Assembly (NCBI RefSeq): GCF_030384665.1
Contig: NC_083678.1
Span: forward strand, 124,001 to 188,000
From: Lodderomyces elongisporus
Taxonomy: Eukaryota; Ascomycota; Pichiomycetes; Serinales; Debaryomycetaceae
Length of the DNA: 64,000 bases
Direction: 5' to 3'
The position numbers and the translations under genes were made by a program. Every line of letters starts with the position of its first letter. Position 1 is the stretch's first letter. The notes under the pieces are model-generated. The model did no database searches and had not been told where the DNA came from. It was given only the letters and a program-made list of their open reading frames with translations. Positions 42,592-54,628 of the stretch are shown here, one piece after another.

Positions 42592-45500
42592 CTATATAGG
42601 TCCCAGTCTGACTCTATTACGTTCACTAATCATCGATATTCTTCTTCTGTCCTGATTGAAATCATCCATCGCAATAGTCTCCGTACTCACATCAGAATTG
42701 TTCATATGTGAAAAAAAAGACCTCGACTTCTTCTTCATCTTGGCCACAACGCCCGGTGGCGGTGTTGGTGGCAAATATGCCACTTCATCTATCCTCTCGT
42801 CAACTATATTTTCTGTTGACGAACCTGGCGAATTGGTTCCAGTTCCAGTTCCAGTTCCAGTTCCAGTTCCATTGGCTCTGCGCTCTCTACTATCCTGACG
42901 ATCCATACTGATCCGATTTACAACACCACTCGAATAAGAACTAATCTTGGGCCTATTGGGGTCAGTAGGATCATACGTATCGGGATAAGCATCGAAATCT
43001 CCACGTAAAACACACTCTCTAATGATATCAACATCCTTGGGTCGATACGCTTTTTGCAAAATATCATAAAAGAACCTTGGCAAAAGACATATAATGATAC
43101 CAATGAATATGCACGCCCAAAACGATGTCATACCAAACACTTCGGCAGCAGCCTTGTAGAATTGCGTTGAAGAATACTCTGAAGACGACCAAATACCCGT
43201 CCATATAAACACAATCAAAATACTAATGGCTATAATCAAGGAGCTTAGCCAATCCCATCGTTGCTGATGAAACAAAATGTACAAGTTACAACTCGTGCAT
43301 GCAATAACAGTAACCGGAACACCAACCCAAAACCTATGGTCAACAGGCCTACCATTCATATTGGGAAACGCAACCATATACATCAAATATGGGAAAAAGA
43401 ACGAGATAGCACTCTGATAAATCCCATCAAGACAATACCAGTAAAACTTCAAATCACTCATCTCACTGCGCAAAATACCCGAACGATACAATTGTGGAAC
43501 AAGAAGCGAGACCTTGGCACTAACATCCTGGTCAAATATACCCAAAAAGATCACCGGCAAAGAAGTAAATGCCAAATTGTAAAACATAAGATAGGTAAAC
43601 TCAAACAAATAAGTACCATCAAAGTCACAATAGATACCATACCAAAACAATGCAATATTGAAAATAATGTTCTTGTAAAAAAAAGACGGAATCATTTCAC
43701 TAAACCTCTTGTACGACCATCTTCCATGTGTCAATAACAACCTCGCAAGAAACCTAAATTGACCAAACGCATAATCAGAAGACATCACAGCCTGTCTACC
43801 TTCTTCACCAGCAATACCAACACCAACATCTGCTGCTTGGATCATCGCAACATCATTAGACCCATCACCAATCGCCAAGGTCATCACGTCCAAAGTATCC
43901 TTGACCAATTTAACAACAGCTGCTTTTTGAGCAGGCGAAACACGACAACACAAGACAGCACGACACTTTTTACAGAGCAAAAGAAATTTCCTCTTGGTAT
44001 TAGGGTTGAGCAACGCCAATTTCAAAGCATCACCATCAATAACAACACCAAATCTAGGGTCAGGAGTGGAATGGTCGCCAGTTGCAGCTTCAATCTCCTC
44101 AAACGAACCTTCCATACCAAAATGATGTTGTAAATAGTAAGAAATCACAGTATCAATAATCTGTGCCTCACCATTACCAAACCCAAGATCTAAACCACCC
44201 ATCTTTTCAGTATCCTCGGCACTATATGCTGTTTTGATAACAAGCAACTCCATATCATTCCCCAAAAGATTACACGAAAACCCAATATTGATTGCCGTTT
44301 CAACCTTGTCACCAGTCAAGACCCACAACTTGATTCCCGCATCTGCCAAAAGCGAAATTGCATCAGGAACACCATCTTGCAACCTATCTTCAATAGCAGT
44401 ACCTCCAAGCAAAACCAATTCTCGCTCTATAGAATCAGCAACTGCTTCCATCTTCCCTTCTCTATCCTCCAACGACGAGGCTGCTTGCTGATGTCTCTTG
44501 TTCCATTCAGTATATTGACTCCATGTCAACTCTCTCTCAGCAATACACAATGTTCTTAAACCTTCAGTGGCATACTCCTCAAGGTGTCTAGCCGTAGACT
44601 CAAGCAAATTGGGGTCGTTATCAGTCTTGGACAATCTATCATAAATAATAGAGTCCGCACCTTTACAAATTAACAATGCCTTGGGCTCAGGTTCAGCAGG
44701 AATCTTGATAATTGTACTCATTCTCTTTCTTGTAGAGTTGAATTCCAATGTATTAAGCACTTGATATTCTTTTGTCACACCATGTTCATCAACAAGAAAA
44801 CCTTTTTTAGTTGTTCCTTTGAAATTGAAACCCAAAGATCTTGCCGTACCCACAAGTGCAGCTTCATCCGGCGACTGTGCCTTCAACACTAATTTATGTG
44901 GATTCTTATTACTTTGTTCAGTCAAGACTGAGTGGCATAATGCCAATGCAAGCATGAAATGATAATCTGCTTCCTTTTGTTCTTCTCCACTTTGTCCCAA
45001 TAAGTCATCAATAAACTTTGAAGAAACAAATGTGATTTCATCATCGTAAACTGTATTCTTCAACACTTGTCTCAATTTAACAATCATATCTTCCTTATCC
45101 TGAGCAATCATTTGTCGTTCATGTGCTGCTTCGGCTTCAACATCGATTCCCAAACGCTTTCTTAAACCCGCAAGCGCCTCAGTATATGCACGGCCATAGC
45201 TAACTCCATTGATAGTACACTTTTTAAATTCCATCACATTCTGCGTTAATGTACCAGTTTTGTCACTAAAAATATACTCAATTTGTCCCAAGTCATCACT
45301 AATGGACCATGATTTGGGTGTGCAAGGGAAATCCAAGTTTGGATAATACATTCCAACGTCAGAGTATATAAAAAAAGCTTGTGCTGTTTTGATAATTTCA
45401 ATAGTGATGTAAAGTGAAATGGGTACCAACGACTGGTACAAGATCAATGCAACAAAAAAGCCAACAAGACCATTAACGGATGGCGACCCAGCAATTGTAC

Positions 45501-47670
45501 CAAACTCAAAGTAATCCCTTGAAGTTCCAGTTTTTCTATAATACAATCCATTAACTAAACCCGATATGAAACAAATGACGAAAAGTAACAAAAAGTTGAG
45601 AAGGACATAGTAATTCAATTCCCTCGACATTCTTGATTGCTTTGTAGGGGTGACTCCAGCATTGAGCATAATCTTGGTATCGTCACCAGTAAACACAACA
45701 ACACCAACGACCCATTTGGTGTTTCTCAACGAGCACCCACGAAGTAACAAGTTGTTGATCGTGACTGGTTCCTGATACTCTTCTCCATTTCTAGCGGTAT
45801 ACTTGAGATTTCCTTCGTACGAGTAAAGGTTTGCGTGTGGTCCTTCAGAGTCGACTTGGAATGACATATCCATCATATCATCTGCCTTGTGTATCTTTTG
45901 ATTTACTGAAGAATATTTCATTGACTGTTTAACTTTCAAATTAGTTTCACCATCGAGGTTCTTGGTTTCAACAAAACAACAATTATCTTCATCACTTGTA
46001 GACAAAACAACGATATCGGCTGGGATTTCTTCGTTATTGTATATACGAAGCACATCCCCCACACGAACATCTTTCCAATACTTCTTTACAAATTTTAAAG
46101 TCTTTGGCTCATAATGATGGCTAGCTCTTCTTTGTTGTTGAAATGATTTGCGCATCATTTCACCTGTTGTGTTATTAGCATTATCGCCGAATGGGTTTGA
46201 AGACTCCATCGAGTTTCTTGGAGATGCGAAATCGCTTTCAAATGATTTCCGTCCTTGGTTTTCATCTTCTGGAATGATACCATTCTTTTTGTTGTATTTT
46301 TCCCTCATCTTATTTGCTCTTCCTTCCTTGGTCAAATTCCTCTTTGACGCACCCCAGAATTTGATCATGAGTCTTGTGTTCCATTTTTTGAATCTTCTCC
46401 AAAGTGAGATTTTTTCGTCATTAACATTTCTATTTTCGTATTGGTAACCCGATGAATCTTGGTCGACTTGTTCCAAAATATGTGTGTATTGGTTATTGAC
46501 TTCCAAATCGGTAATAGTCCTTCGCGAGTCCTCAATGGCATCCTTGATTGCAGTGATGATAACAATAACAATCAATGGCACAGCAGCAAGCACTGGAGAA
46601 GGCACACCAAATATTTCAAAGGCACCCAAGATGATCAATGCGAGGAAATAGATGTTGGCAATATTGTGGAAGAATTGGTTCCAGATATTCTTGGGCAAAA
46701 AGGTTAATGGTGTGTACTTTGTAGTTCTAATCTTGTTTCTTGGGTAATCAGTGGTGGGTTTACCAGTTTCTGGATCTCTATACTCCACCGGCAAATCTCT
46801 GTTGAATACCACTACTCTCTTTTCTCTTTTCCTATTCTTTACATCGTTAGCCTCGGGATCGAAATTTTCTTCAGAGTCAGAGTCTCTGTGGTGCAATTCG
46901 GGAAAGTCAACAGAGTGTGTGTTTGGTTTTCTAATTGATTGTAATCTCCCTTTTAACAGTCGGTGTTCCTTATCGTGGTTGTTATTGTTGTTACTGTTGT
47001 TACTGTTACTGTGGTGGTTATGGTGTGGATGTAGTATGCGTTTCAATGTTTTGGACCGGCTTACATTCTCCTTCTTTTTCCTTCCGTCTTTATCTCTCTT
47101 TGTTCCCCATCTATGTCTCTTTGTTGAAACATCTTCTTCGCTTCCAAACTCCTTTGTCATTTCCGAATCTTCGGGCATTTTTGGTTTTTGGTAAACTTCA
47201 TCCTCCAAGATGACATCGTCAAAGAATGGCGACCTGGTAGCATCATGGTCACCTGGCCGTAATGTGGAGGATGAAGATGCCGATGTTGGCGGTGTATGTA
47301 CATTTGCTGAAGCATTATTTGTGGTGATGTTACTGTTACCATTGTTGTTGTTGTTGTTGTTGTCACCAGGTAATTGGAATCTCAACGAAGAGGTTCTGGT
47401 ACCTTCGAATCCGTCTGTGTTGAGTTGTGGAGTTGGTGGCATGGAGTCATCCGAGTATACTTGGTCTATTCCGTGTGGTCCGGATCTTCCTTCAAACGAA
47501 ACATTTCGTTGATTATTTGGATTCTGATGACCGAAATGTGATTCCAATGGTGATTGTAGAATGGAGGAGGTGTCAAATGACTCGTTGGGGTCGCTGAATG
47601 GACTCCTCTGTTCGTGGTGTTCTTGTTGAGACCTTTGCGATAGCGATCTCTGTTTACCCGGACTAGGCAT
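42592..47670 (-). CDS. DNF1: P4-type ATPase, aminophospholipid flippase of the DNF1/DNF2 group
   Basis: The 1692-residue frame has a long disordered N-terminus (about 280 residues with Asn/His/Ser repeats). It is followed by YPRNKIRTTKYTPLTFLPKNIWNQF, the first membrane pair ending in PLIVIVIITAIKDAIEDSRR, and the P4 actuator motif DGETNLK. The phosphorylation site is DKTGTLTQN (D803), followed by KGADSIIYDRL and GDGSNDVAMIQAADVGVGIAGEEG. Six further membrane segments follow, with SPVIFLG-like LPVIFLGIFDQDV. Length, the RTTKYTPLTF block and the long tails favour the DNF1/DNF2 group over DRS2 or NEO1; which Dnf paralogue is not settled. Dnf enzymes move phosphatidylcholine and phosphatidylethanolamine inward at the plasma membrane with a Cdc50-family partner. 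The C-terminal tail has a Gly-Thr repeat from a GGAACT hexamer array (42838-42870). Confidence 0.88.
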   Translation of the reverse strand: MPSPGKQRSLSQRSQQEHHEQRSPFSDPNESFDTSSILQSPLESHFGHQNPNNQRNVSFEGRSGPHGIDQVYSDDSMPPTPQLNTDGFEGTRTSSLRFQLPGDNNNNNNNGNSNITTNNASANVHTPPTSASSSSTLRPGDHDATRSPFFDDVILEDEVYQKPKMPEDSEMTKEFGSEEDVSTKRHRWGTKRDKDGRKKKENVSRSKTLKRILHPHHNHHSNSNNSNNNNNHDKEHRLLKGRLQSIRKPNTHSVDFPELHHRDSDSEENFDPEANDVKNRKREKRVVVFNRDLPVEYRDPETGKPTTDYPRNKIRTTKYTPLTFLPKNIWNQFFHNIANIYFLALIILGAFEIFGVPSPVLAAVPLIVIVIITAIKDAIEDSRRTITDLEVNNQYTHILEQVDQDSSGYQYENRNVNDEKISLWRRFKKWNTRLMIKFWGASKRNLTKEGRANKMREKYNKKNGIIPEDENQGRKSFESDFASPRNSMESSNPFGDNANNTTGEMMRKSFQQQRRASHHYEPKTLKFVKKYWKDVRVGDVLRIYNNEEIPADIVVLSTSDEDNCCFVETKNLDGETNLKVKQSMKYSSVNQKIHKADDMMDMSFQVDSEGPHANLYSYEGNLKYTARNGEEYQEPVTINNLLLRGCSLRNTKWVVGVVVFTGDDTKIMLNAGVTPTKQSRMSRELNYYVLLNFLLLFVICFISGLVNGLYYRKTGTSRDYFEFGTIAGSPSVNGLVGFFVALILYQSLVPISLYITIEIIKTAQAFFIYSDVGMYYPNLDFPCTPKSWSISDDLGQIEYIFSDKTGTLTQNVMEFKKCTINGVSYGRAYTEALAGLRKRLGIDVEAEAAHERQMIAQDKEDMIVKLRQVLKNTVYDDEITFVSSKFIDDLLGQSGEEQKEADYHFMLALALCHSVLTEQSNKNPHKLVLKAQSPDEAALVGTARSLGFNFKGTTKKGFLVDEHGVTKEYQVLNTLEFNSTRKRMSTIIKIPAEPEPKALLICKGADSIIYDRLSKTDNDPNLLESTARHLEEYATEGLRTLCIAERELTWSQYTEWNKRHQQAASSLEDREGKMEAVADSIERELVLLGGTAIEDRLQDGVPDAISLLADAGIKLWVLTGDKVETAINIGFSCNLLGNDMELLVIKTAYSAEDTEKMGGLDLGFGNGEAQIIDTVISYYLQHHFGMEGSFEEIEAATGDHSTPDPRFGVVIDGDALKLALLNPNTKRKFLLLCKKCRAVLCCRVSPAQKAAVVKLVKDTLDVMTLAIGDGSNDVAMIQAADVGVGIAGEEGRQAVMSSDYAFGQFRFLARLLLTHGRWSYKRFSEMIPSFFYKNIIFNIALFWYGIYCDFDGTYLFEFTYLMFYNLAFTSLPVIFLGIFDQDVSAKVSLLVPQLYRSGILRSEMSDLKFYWYCLDGIYQSAISFFFPYLMYMVAFPNMNGRPVDHRFWVGVPVTVIACTSCNLYILFHQQRWDWLSSLIIAISILIVFIWTGIWSSSEYSSTQFYKAAAEVFGMTSFWACIFIGIIICLLPRFFYDILQKAYRPKDVDIIRECVLRGDFDAYPDTYDPTDPNRPKISSYSSGVVNRISMDRQDSRERRANGTGTGTGTGTGTNSPGSSTENIVDERIDEVAYLPPTPPPGVVAKMKKKSRSFFSHMNNSDVSTETIAMDDFNQDRRRISMISERNRVRLGPI
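42838..42870 (-). repeat. In-frame hexanucleotide array encoding Gly-Thr repeats in the flippase tail
   Basis: About five tandem GGAACT units (complement) give alternating Gly-Thr. The six-base period preserves the frame. It lies in the cytosolic C-terminal tail, between RRANG and NSPGS. Confidence 0.85.
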
Positions 47671-50600
47671 ATTGATATTGGTGATTTTATAGATACCAGT
47701 AGTGGGAGTATAAGTAGCAGTGGTAGTGCTACAATAATTCTATAACTTTATAGATCCAGGATTCTTTAATTTCCCCCCTCGTTTGTTTTTGCTTTTTCTT
47801 TCTTTCTCCTTCTTTCTTCGTCTCTTTATTTTTATACCGATCGCGTACTTTCGTGTTAAATCTGGTATTACAAAAGTATGCAGATGTTATGGGAAGATAT
47901 TCAATAACAAAGGGGAAAAAAAAGAAAATTTGGCTCAGCTGTGTGGAACCGTGATGAATTGGTGAATGATGTGGTATAAAGGGACACTCAAATAAATGAC
48001 CAAAAAAAAATAAAAAACAATAAAGGTTTAACAAAAGAAATTCGAGGACAGTGTTTGGTGGGTTTATTGATTTAGGTGATAAAATGCACACCGCTCAATG
48101 GTCAAAGGTCACTTGCCTGTCTCTTTCACTATTTCTCTATAAATATCCTGATTCAACAAAGGGGTATATATTGAAAAAATAAGAGAAGAAGAATAAGAGG
48201 GAAGAATAAGAGGGAAGAAGAAGAGGGAAGAAGAAGAGGGAAGAAAAAGGGTAGAAGAAAAGGGAAGAAGAAAATGGCAAGTAAATACATTATGATTTGC
48301 ATTAGTAATTTTACTCATTGGTGGTTATACTTTTTTTTTTTTCCTTTGCCTATTGTACTATATTTTGCATATTGTTTTTTTTTTTAATTTTTTTATTTAT
48401 TTAAATGCTGAAGAAAATAGCCAGATTACAAAATTTTATATAAATTTTAAATTTTAAATAAAGAAAAATCACGAAGAGTGCGGGAAACGGATCTAAAAAT
48501 TCTGATATTCGGCTTCAATATCGGCATTAACATGGAAGAACAGGAAGAGCTGAACACGAGGGTATTAAGAGCAATGTAATAAGAGCTTCAACATACCACT
48601 TGCTCTAAAACATACCTGGATATATAGAGGTACACTTTTACTTTTTGATGACCAACTTTTTGATCTAGAGAAAAGAGCAATTGATTTCAAGAGTTTACAA
48701 CTCACGGGTAACTTCCTCTAATTTCTCAGGTACTTCAAAAGTACGGGACCCGCTTTCCAGTATTTTCAGACCTCTCCTTTGTTTTTTTTGTCCTTCAAAA
48801 GGAGAGGGAGATGCTAAAAATATCGTGGCTTTCACTAAAGTCTAAAAATGCCAAAATACTTGAAAAAAAAATAAAAATTGAAAAAAAAATAAAAAATAAA
48901 AATTGATAAAAAAAAAGGATAATTACAAACGAATACAAAAAGAGAAGAGATAGTAAGGAGACAGAATATGTACAACAGTTTTGTACGTCATCATCGTCTC
49001 TTGTTGGATATAACGGGGTACTGTATTGAGAAAAAGAGCCAATATGATGAAAGAACAATTGAAGTTGACAAGTTTTTATAAGATTCTTCTGGATCCACCT
49101 CCACCTCTACCTCTACCTCTACCTCCTTCCTCTTTTTTTCATAACCACTTGTAACCGCCAGTACATCACTAATGCCTTATTCCTTTTTCCTTTAATCCAA
49201 CAATGATACCAGAATTGTTCTTACCTGCACTTCTCTCTCTGTCCCCCTCCTCCTCCCCGTTTCACTTTCTAAAAAAAAAATACAAAATGGAACATATCTT
49301 GAGCGAAAAGAAAAGAAAAGAAAATGCAACCAGAAACTAGAACTTGAAAAACGAGTGAGCTTAACTTGCTTGGTTATGGTGCACCCTCGCATTAACAGTC
49401 AAGCCAGTAAATGGACATATTGTCTCTGTAAATTTTCAATTTTTTATTCATTTTTTTTACTTTTCAGTTCTGATTCCGATGCGAAATAAGTATATACGTA
49501 TACACCTCAACAACAATAACAACAACAACAACCAATCGGTGATACCGCCATAGGCAAAGAAAGAAAAGAAAGCTATATATGAGGGAAGACAAGGAATAAA
49601 GGATAAAGCACATTTTCAAAACATTCATGAACTTTTTTGTTCTCTTATTTTCATTCTCTCCTCATTTCTGTTCTGTACACTATGGTACCACTTTAAAAAC
49701 CACTTTAATCAGTTATATTTTGTTTTGTAATATTCAAATCAATGTTGAATTAGTGATATGTCTCATTACTACATAGACACAATTTTCTTCCTCTCCCCCT
49801 CCCTCTCTCTCTTTGGTACTCCTATTCACAGTGTTTAAATTAAAGGGTGGTTGAAGAGACACAAATACACGAAAATTTAAAGAAATTATTGACTCACTGT
49901 TTGATTGATTGACTGATTTTTGAACGAGCGCGTTATTTTATTTTATTTATTCTTCTTCTTCTTCAATGTTATCTTCTTCCTCTTTTCTTATTTTGCAAGA
50001 TCTAATCTGAAAATCAATTTATTATTGTTAGATTTACGAGACAAATTATCAGCCAGGACTTATAAGAATTGATGTGAATCAAAATACTAGTTTAAATAGC
50101 CGCTATCCAACATCTACAGAAACGCGTGTAGATAAGTATATACATATACTAATACGTGGCTACCATTCTTTAGCTTGCTTGCTTGTTTCGTTTCCCTACT
50201 TTATCTTGTTATCACTATGTTTTCGTCGCACTTTATTTCCTTAATCAATTATTATCAAAAAGTAACAACTTCAATTTTTAAATTTCACAGTTGTCATAAA
50301 ACTAACTGAAAAGAAAGGGATATGTGAGAAAGGGAAGAAACAGAAGCAGGAAAAGCAGAAACAAATACTTGAATACGATGGAATACCAACCACTACCAAG
50401 TTTAAAGCTCCAATATTCTGTACCAACTTTACAGTATCAAAACAACGCCACTACTCTGTCATAAAAAAAAAGAGAAAAAAAATAAGAGAAATTTAACTAT
50501 ACAAAACTGTAAAAATGATGTATATTAAACTCCCTTTGCTCTACCTTTACTCATTCTTAACTTCTAAATATAGACTAGCCAAAAGCCAAAACTCGTTGCT

Positions 50601-51028
50601 GCCGATTTTATCTTATACTCTACACGATCTCCTCGTTTCACTATCCACCATACTATCTTATCCTTGATGTTTCCCCAAACAATTCAAGTGCCTTCTTCTT
50701 TATTCATTTCGATATTCTCTCCTCTAATACAAAAATAAAAACAATGAAAAAGGACAACCTCATTTGAGTAAAAAAAAAACATGAATGCTCTCTTCAAATG
50801 CTATAAATAAAGCATTTGCATTATCCATTATTAATGCTTAGTCACCAAAGATCTTTATTTTTTTTGAATTAGAACTTCGCAATCATTAGTATTTCAGACT
50901 TCTTCTCTCAATCTCGCTCTCACTGCTCTCTGCTCTTTACTCTTCTTCTTCTTCTTCTTCTTCTTTTTCTTCTTCATTTATCGAAAATACAAAAACTTTC
51001 CTAATCCTCTAGTCTCTTACTCCATATT
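47671..51028. other. Spacer between flippase gene and UBC13
   Basis: It contains the flippase promoter, GAA/AGAGGGAAGA repeats near 48185-48270, TACCTC repeats near 49095-49120, and CAA repeats near 49508-49530. A segment at about 48480-48780 is less repetitive and somewhat richer in G/C than its surroundings, but I find no gene in it. The right end has CTT repeats (50941-50970) next to the UBC13 stop. Confidence 0.5.
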
Positions 51029-51487
51029 CTATTCCTTCTTTGTAGCATATTTCTGAGTCCATTCTCTAGCAACCTCGACTGCCTTCTTTTCATCCTTCTT
51101 CCAGTCTTCTGCTACGTCATTCGCCAAAGGATCATCTGGGTTGGGTGCACCCAAGAGAGCTTGTATACTCAACAATATAGTTCTAATCTGTAATGCGGGC
51201 GACCAATTATCCTTAAGAACATCAAGACAAATACGTCCCAACTTATCTATATTTGGATGGTAAATCTTGGTCAAAAACCGCACTTTTGGTGCACACATTG
51301 GGTAATCATCAGGCAAATAGAGCTCTAATTGGAATACACCATCTGCATAGGGTGATTGACTAGGGCCATCGATTGTAACTTCAAAATAACGGAGATTGTC
51401 CTCAGATGGAGTAGCAGTGATACCTGGCACAGGGTCGCTTACTAATCGTTCGGTCTCTTTAAGAATTCTCTTGGGAAGCGCAGCCAT
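51029..51487 (-). CDS. UBC13: Ubiquitin-conjugating enzyme E2 Ubc13
   Basis: The 152-residue protein starts at the ATG complement of 51485-51487, [27 protein letters not shown] codon directly upstream is not needed. The UBC fold is complete: [31 protein letters not shown], then the HPN motif (77-79), active-site C87 in GRICLDVL, and [36 protein letters not shown]. It follows yeast Ubc13 almost residue for residue. With Mms2 it builds Lys63-linked ubiquitin chains in error-free post-replication repair. No intron is needed, although the S. cerevisiae gene has one. The gene is divergent from the small gene at 52200. Confidence 0.96.
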   Translation of the reverse strand: MAALPKRILKETERLVSDPVPGITATPSEDNLRYFEVTIDGPSQSPYADGVFQLELYLPDDYPMCAPKVRFLTKIYHPNIDKLGRICLDVLKDNWSPALQIRTILLSIQALLGAPNPDDPLANDVAEDWKKDEKKAVEVAREWTQKYATKKE

Positions 51488-52199
51488 CACTATTGAGTAT
51501 GAATATAAAGGAAATTGGGGTGGAATTGGGTGGAATCGGGGTTAAAAAGGGGTTAAAAAGGGGAGAAGCAAGAAAGGTGTTATCAATCCTGGTATTCAAA
51601 ATCGCCCTTGATCTGTTTGTGATTATGAAATGTAGCGAGTTAATGAGACTAAATGCTGAAGGTGTATAGAATGTGTGTGTATATATATATATATATTCAA
51701 AACTGTTATTCTCCGCCGCAAACGAAAAAAAAAAATTTAAAAAAAAAATTATAAAAAAGAAAAACCGGAATACTTGAATGGTTCTGAGTGTGGCTTTTTC
51801 TTTTTATGAGTGAGTGTTTAAGTAAAAAAAAAGAGGCCTAAAAATACTTTGTTCCTGATTCAAGTGCGAGTTAATGGAGACAGAGAGTAAGTGGGAGGGG
51901 AAGGCAGCCAAGGAGTCAATCAGCAAAGTCAGCACACTATAAAGTTCTCAAGGGTCGTGTGAGTTTTGACGAAAACTTTACACCGACAAATTGTCTCCGT
52001 CTCTGTTTCTCTTTTAGTTTCTCACTCTATGTGTATGTGTGTTGTGGAATCACTAGAACTTTCTTTCAACCATCTCATCTTTCCCCATGAAATTCTACAA
52101 TTTGATATTGAATTTCCAAAAAATTTTCCCCTGTAAAAAAAAATAACCTTAACCTCATTAGCTTCACACTTTATATTATACACATAGTAATAATACGAG
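51488..52199. other. Divergent promoter region of UBC13 and the 52200 gene
   Basis: 712 bp with a (TA)n run at 51680-51696, GGTTAAAAAGGGGTTAAAAAGGGG repeats near 51540-51562, and A runs near 51725-51760. I see no gene. Both flanking genes start at its edges. Confidence 0.6.
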
Positions 52200-52502
52200 A
52201 TGGCACCCAATATGGCTCAACCACAAGGTGCACCTATGACGCACAAGTTTCTTATTGGAACCATAGCTGTTCTCTTGGGAGGGTACCTTACTTACAAAGC
52301 AGGCTCAGACTTTCAATTCATCAAATATGAGCCACATTCCCCTGAAGAAGTCGAGAGAAGACAGCGCGAAAAGATCCCTTTGAAAATGACGGTGTTGGAC
52401 ACTACATCGTTGGATTTGACTCCTGAGGCAAAGGAAAGGATCTGGAAGAAGCAGCAAAAAATGATACAAGAGAAACAAGAAATGGAGAAAAGAGAGAAGT
52501 GA
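52200..52502 (+). CDS. Small single-pass membrane protein of unknown function
   Basis: The frame has 100 residues. One hydrophobic segment (about residues 15-31, KFLIGTIAVLLGGYLTYKAG) is followed by a charged, largely helical tail: SPEEVERRQREKIP and then KERIWKKQQKMIQEKQEMEKREK. The shape resembles small mitochondrial inner-membrane or assembly proteins, but I do not recognise a family. The ATG at 52200 is the first of the frame; Met5 and Met13 are also possible starts. Evidence that it is real: non-repetitive composition in a low-complexity neighbourhood, clean start and stop, and position directly across a promoter from UBC13. Confidence 0.7.
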   Translation: MAPNMAQPQGAPMTHKFLIGTIAVLLGGYLTYKAGSDFQFIKYEPHSPEEVERRQREKIPLKMTVLDTTSLDLTPEAKERIWKKQQKMIQEKQEMEKREK

Positions 52503-52865
52503 TCAGTGTACAAATTTTCATTTTCATTTTTCAAAAGGGATCATGTCCTTTTTTGGTTCATTATCAACACCAACCAGTTAAAGGATTATTCTTATAACAT
52601 ACCATGTTGAAATTTCTATTACAATGTTTTTTTTTTTCCTTCTGGAGTTTAAGATTGTACCCGAGGTAAAAGTGAAGCCAGCGTATACTGGAAAGTGTTT
52701 TTTTTTAAGAAAACCACAAATCATGGTTTGATCCTCTAGGGGTTTTTTCAAAATTTGGAGTTTTGGAACAAGATTCTTTGTTGCATTTTATGCTTGTTCA
52801 ATTACTGCGTATCTAGCAAAATGATGAAAAAAAAAGAAAAACGGATATCCTTAAATGTGGAGAAT

Positions 52866-52907
<42 letters not shown>

Positions 52908-54436
52908 GGATATTCTTTTCTTAAAGGTTAGTGGTTGTTGCTTTAAGTATTTTCCTCATATTTTATAATTATTCTTTTTGACAGATAGAACCTCGGCTGC
53001 AATAATGATGTTATAGTAACGTGGGAGGGACAGAGAATCTTTCTTTTTTTTTTTCAGAAACAGAAACTTTGAATGTGGGGCAATACTTTTGCAAGAAAAA
53101 ACCCCCATGAATTTTAAGGTGTTTTCAAAAAGTGTATTCAGCAGTTGCAATATGCTATGAACAAAGTACTCTTTATTTGTTTTGATCCATTTGCAATTGT
53201 ACTTGCAGTTTTAGTAAATTGGTGGGGCAAAAAGTGAAATCTCGACATGGCTAACACTAGGAAACCTCGAGATTAAAAAAAATTAAAGAAATAAAAATAG
53301 ACATGAAACAAATATACAAAAAATGTATATAAAATTATAGAGGTTATGGACAATCAAGCAGTAGGTTAATTTGCATTTTTCTTCTTTCTTTTCTTGACCC
53401 TTTTTTATGTGGGGTAAAGTTTGTGCCGTATCCTTTTTATTAAAACTGAAAAACTCAAGTAGTTCTTTTCCAATACTCATCACCCCCCCTTTCCTCCTTT
53501 TTATTTTATCCCTCACCGCCTTTGTCTCATAATACACCTCCTTAATGTATATTATATAAGCTGTTTTGACAGTGCTAAATTTCTCTTTCTTACTTCTTCT
53601 TCTTAAATTTTTTTGTCTTATACAAATTACAAGCTAACTCTCGAATTATCAAATAGTTTGAAGTAAACGTTTGCGGAAAAAAAAAAACTATTTGTTTATA
53701 GGGTTTATACTTCTCGGGAATTTAACAATTAACATACTTGTGTAGTTCATTATTCCCGGAGGAATGGCAGAAAAGAAAAGAAGAAAGAAAGCAGTAAATT
53801 TTATTATGTTTTCGTCAATTGCCCCACTTTTTTGATATAAAAAATACCATAGCTCTATTGTGATCTTCTTTATTAGTTTTTTTTGTTCTTTTTTTTAGTT
53901 TTTTTTGTTGTTCAAAAGGTCAAACGATGCATTCTTCTAAGCATTCATGTATGTATGGTAACCGTTAAAGAAGAAAGAAAGTAAACATCGCCAACAACAA
54001 CAACAACAATGATAACAATTAATTTAACAAGTGTGAAAAACTTGTTCGATTACAATGACTATAGGTTGACTCAAAAGGACATTAATGTCCATTTGACTCG
54101 TTCTTAGTCCAATCTTGATAAGTTTTTTTTTCTCTCTCTCTCTCTATCATTTAATCAACAAAATTTTTATACTATTGTCCTCAATGCCATTTAAAGAATA
54201 GACTAAATTTGAAAAAAAACCAAAGAAAAGAGATATTGTTGGATGGCAGACCCTCTTTTGTTCTCTCAACCTATGTAGTTGCACAAACTGCTTTTTCATA
54301 TATATACAAATATGCATATAATTAAACACAAAAACGAAGAATATATCATATTACGTAATAACACAAAAAGACAAAACATAAGTACACAAAAAAGGAGAGA
54401 GAGACAGCAAAAAGCAAATGTTTACCAATTAGCTTT

Positions 54437-54446
54437 CCTAATTAGG
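54437..54446. promoter_or_regulatory. CArG box CCTAATTAGG (copy 1)
   Basis: This perfect palindrome of CC(A/T)6GG type lies in the context CTTTCCTAATTAGGCC. It matches the MADS-box site bound by fungal Mcm1. It is about 7.6 kb before the 62047 ATG. Confidence 0.5.
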
Positions 54447-54618
54447 CCGTAGTATATATTGCACACTATAGAGAGTCCAAGAGTCACTAAGCAGTTGTGC
54501 ATATAGATTTATAGATATTGACTACGAGACACAGTTCCTTTTTTTTTTTTCTTTTTTTCTTTTTTTCTTTTTTTTTTTCCCACAAATGTTGTTAAAAATC
54601 CAACTGGACTCGAATGAT

Positions 54619-54628
54619 ATTGCCCCTC
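54619..54628 (-). promoter_or_regulatory. GAGGGGCAAT motif (exact copy 1)
   Basis: The plus strand reads ATTGCCCCTC. A near copy, GATGCCCCTC, follows at 54694-54703. Similar GTGGGGCAAT versions are at 53075-53084 (plus) and 53818-53827 (minus). No factor is assigned. Confidence 0.4.

Noticed and set aside
48533..48580. Tiny frame MEEQEELNTRVLRAM in the flippase-UBC13 spacer
   Set aside because: Only 15 codons, with no splice signals linking it to another exon.
51488..51490. GTG as start of UBC13
   Set aside because: The ATG immediately following gives the family N-terminus, and nuclear yeast genes rarely use GTG.
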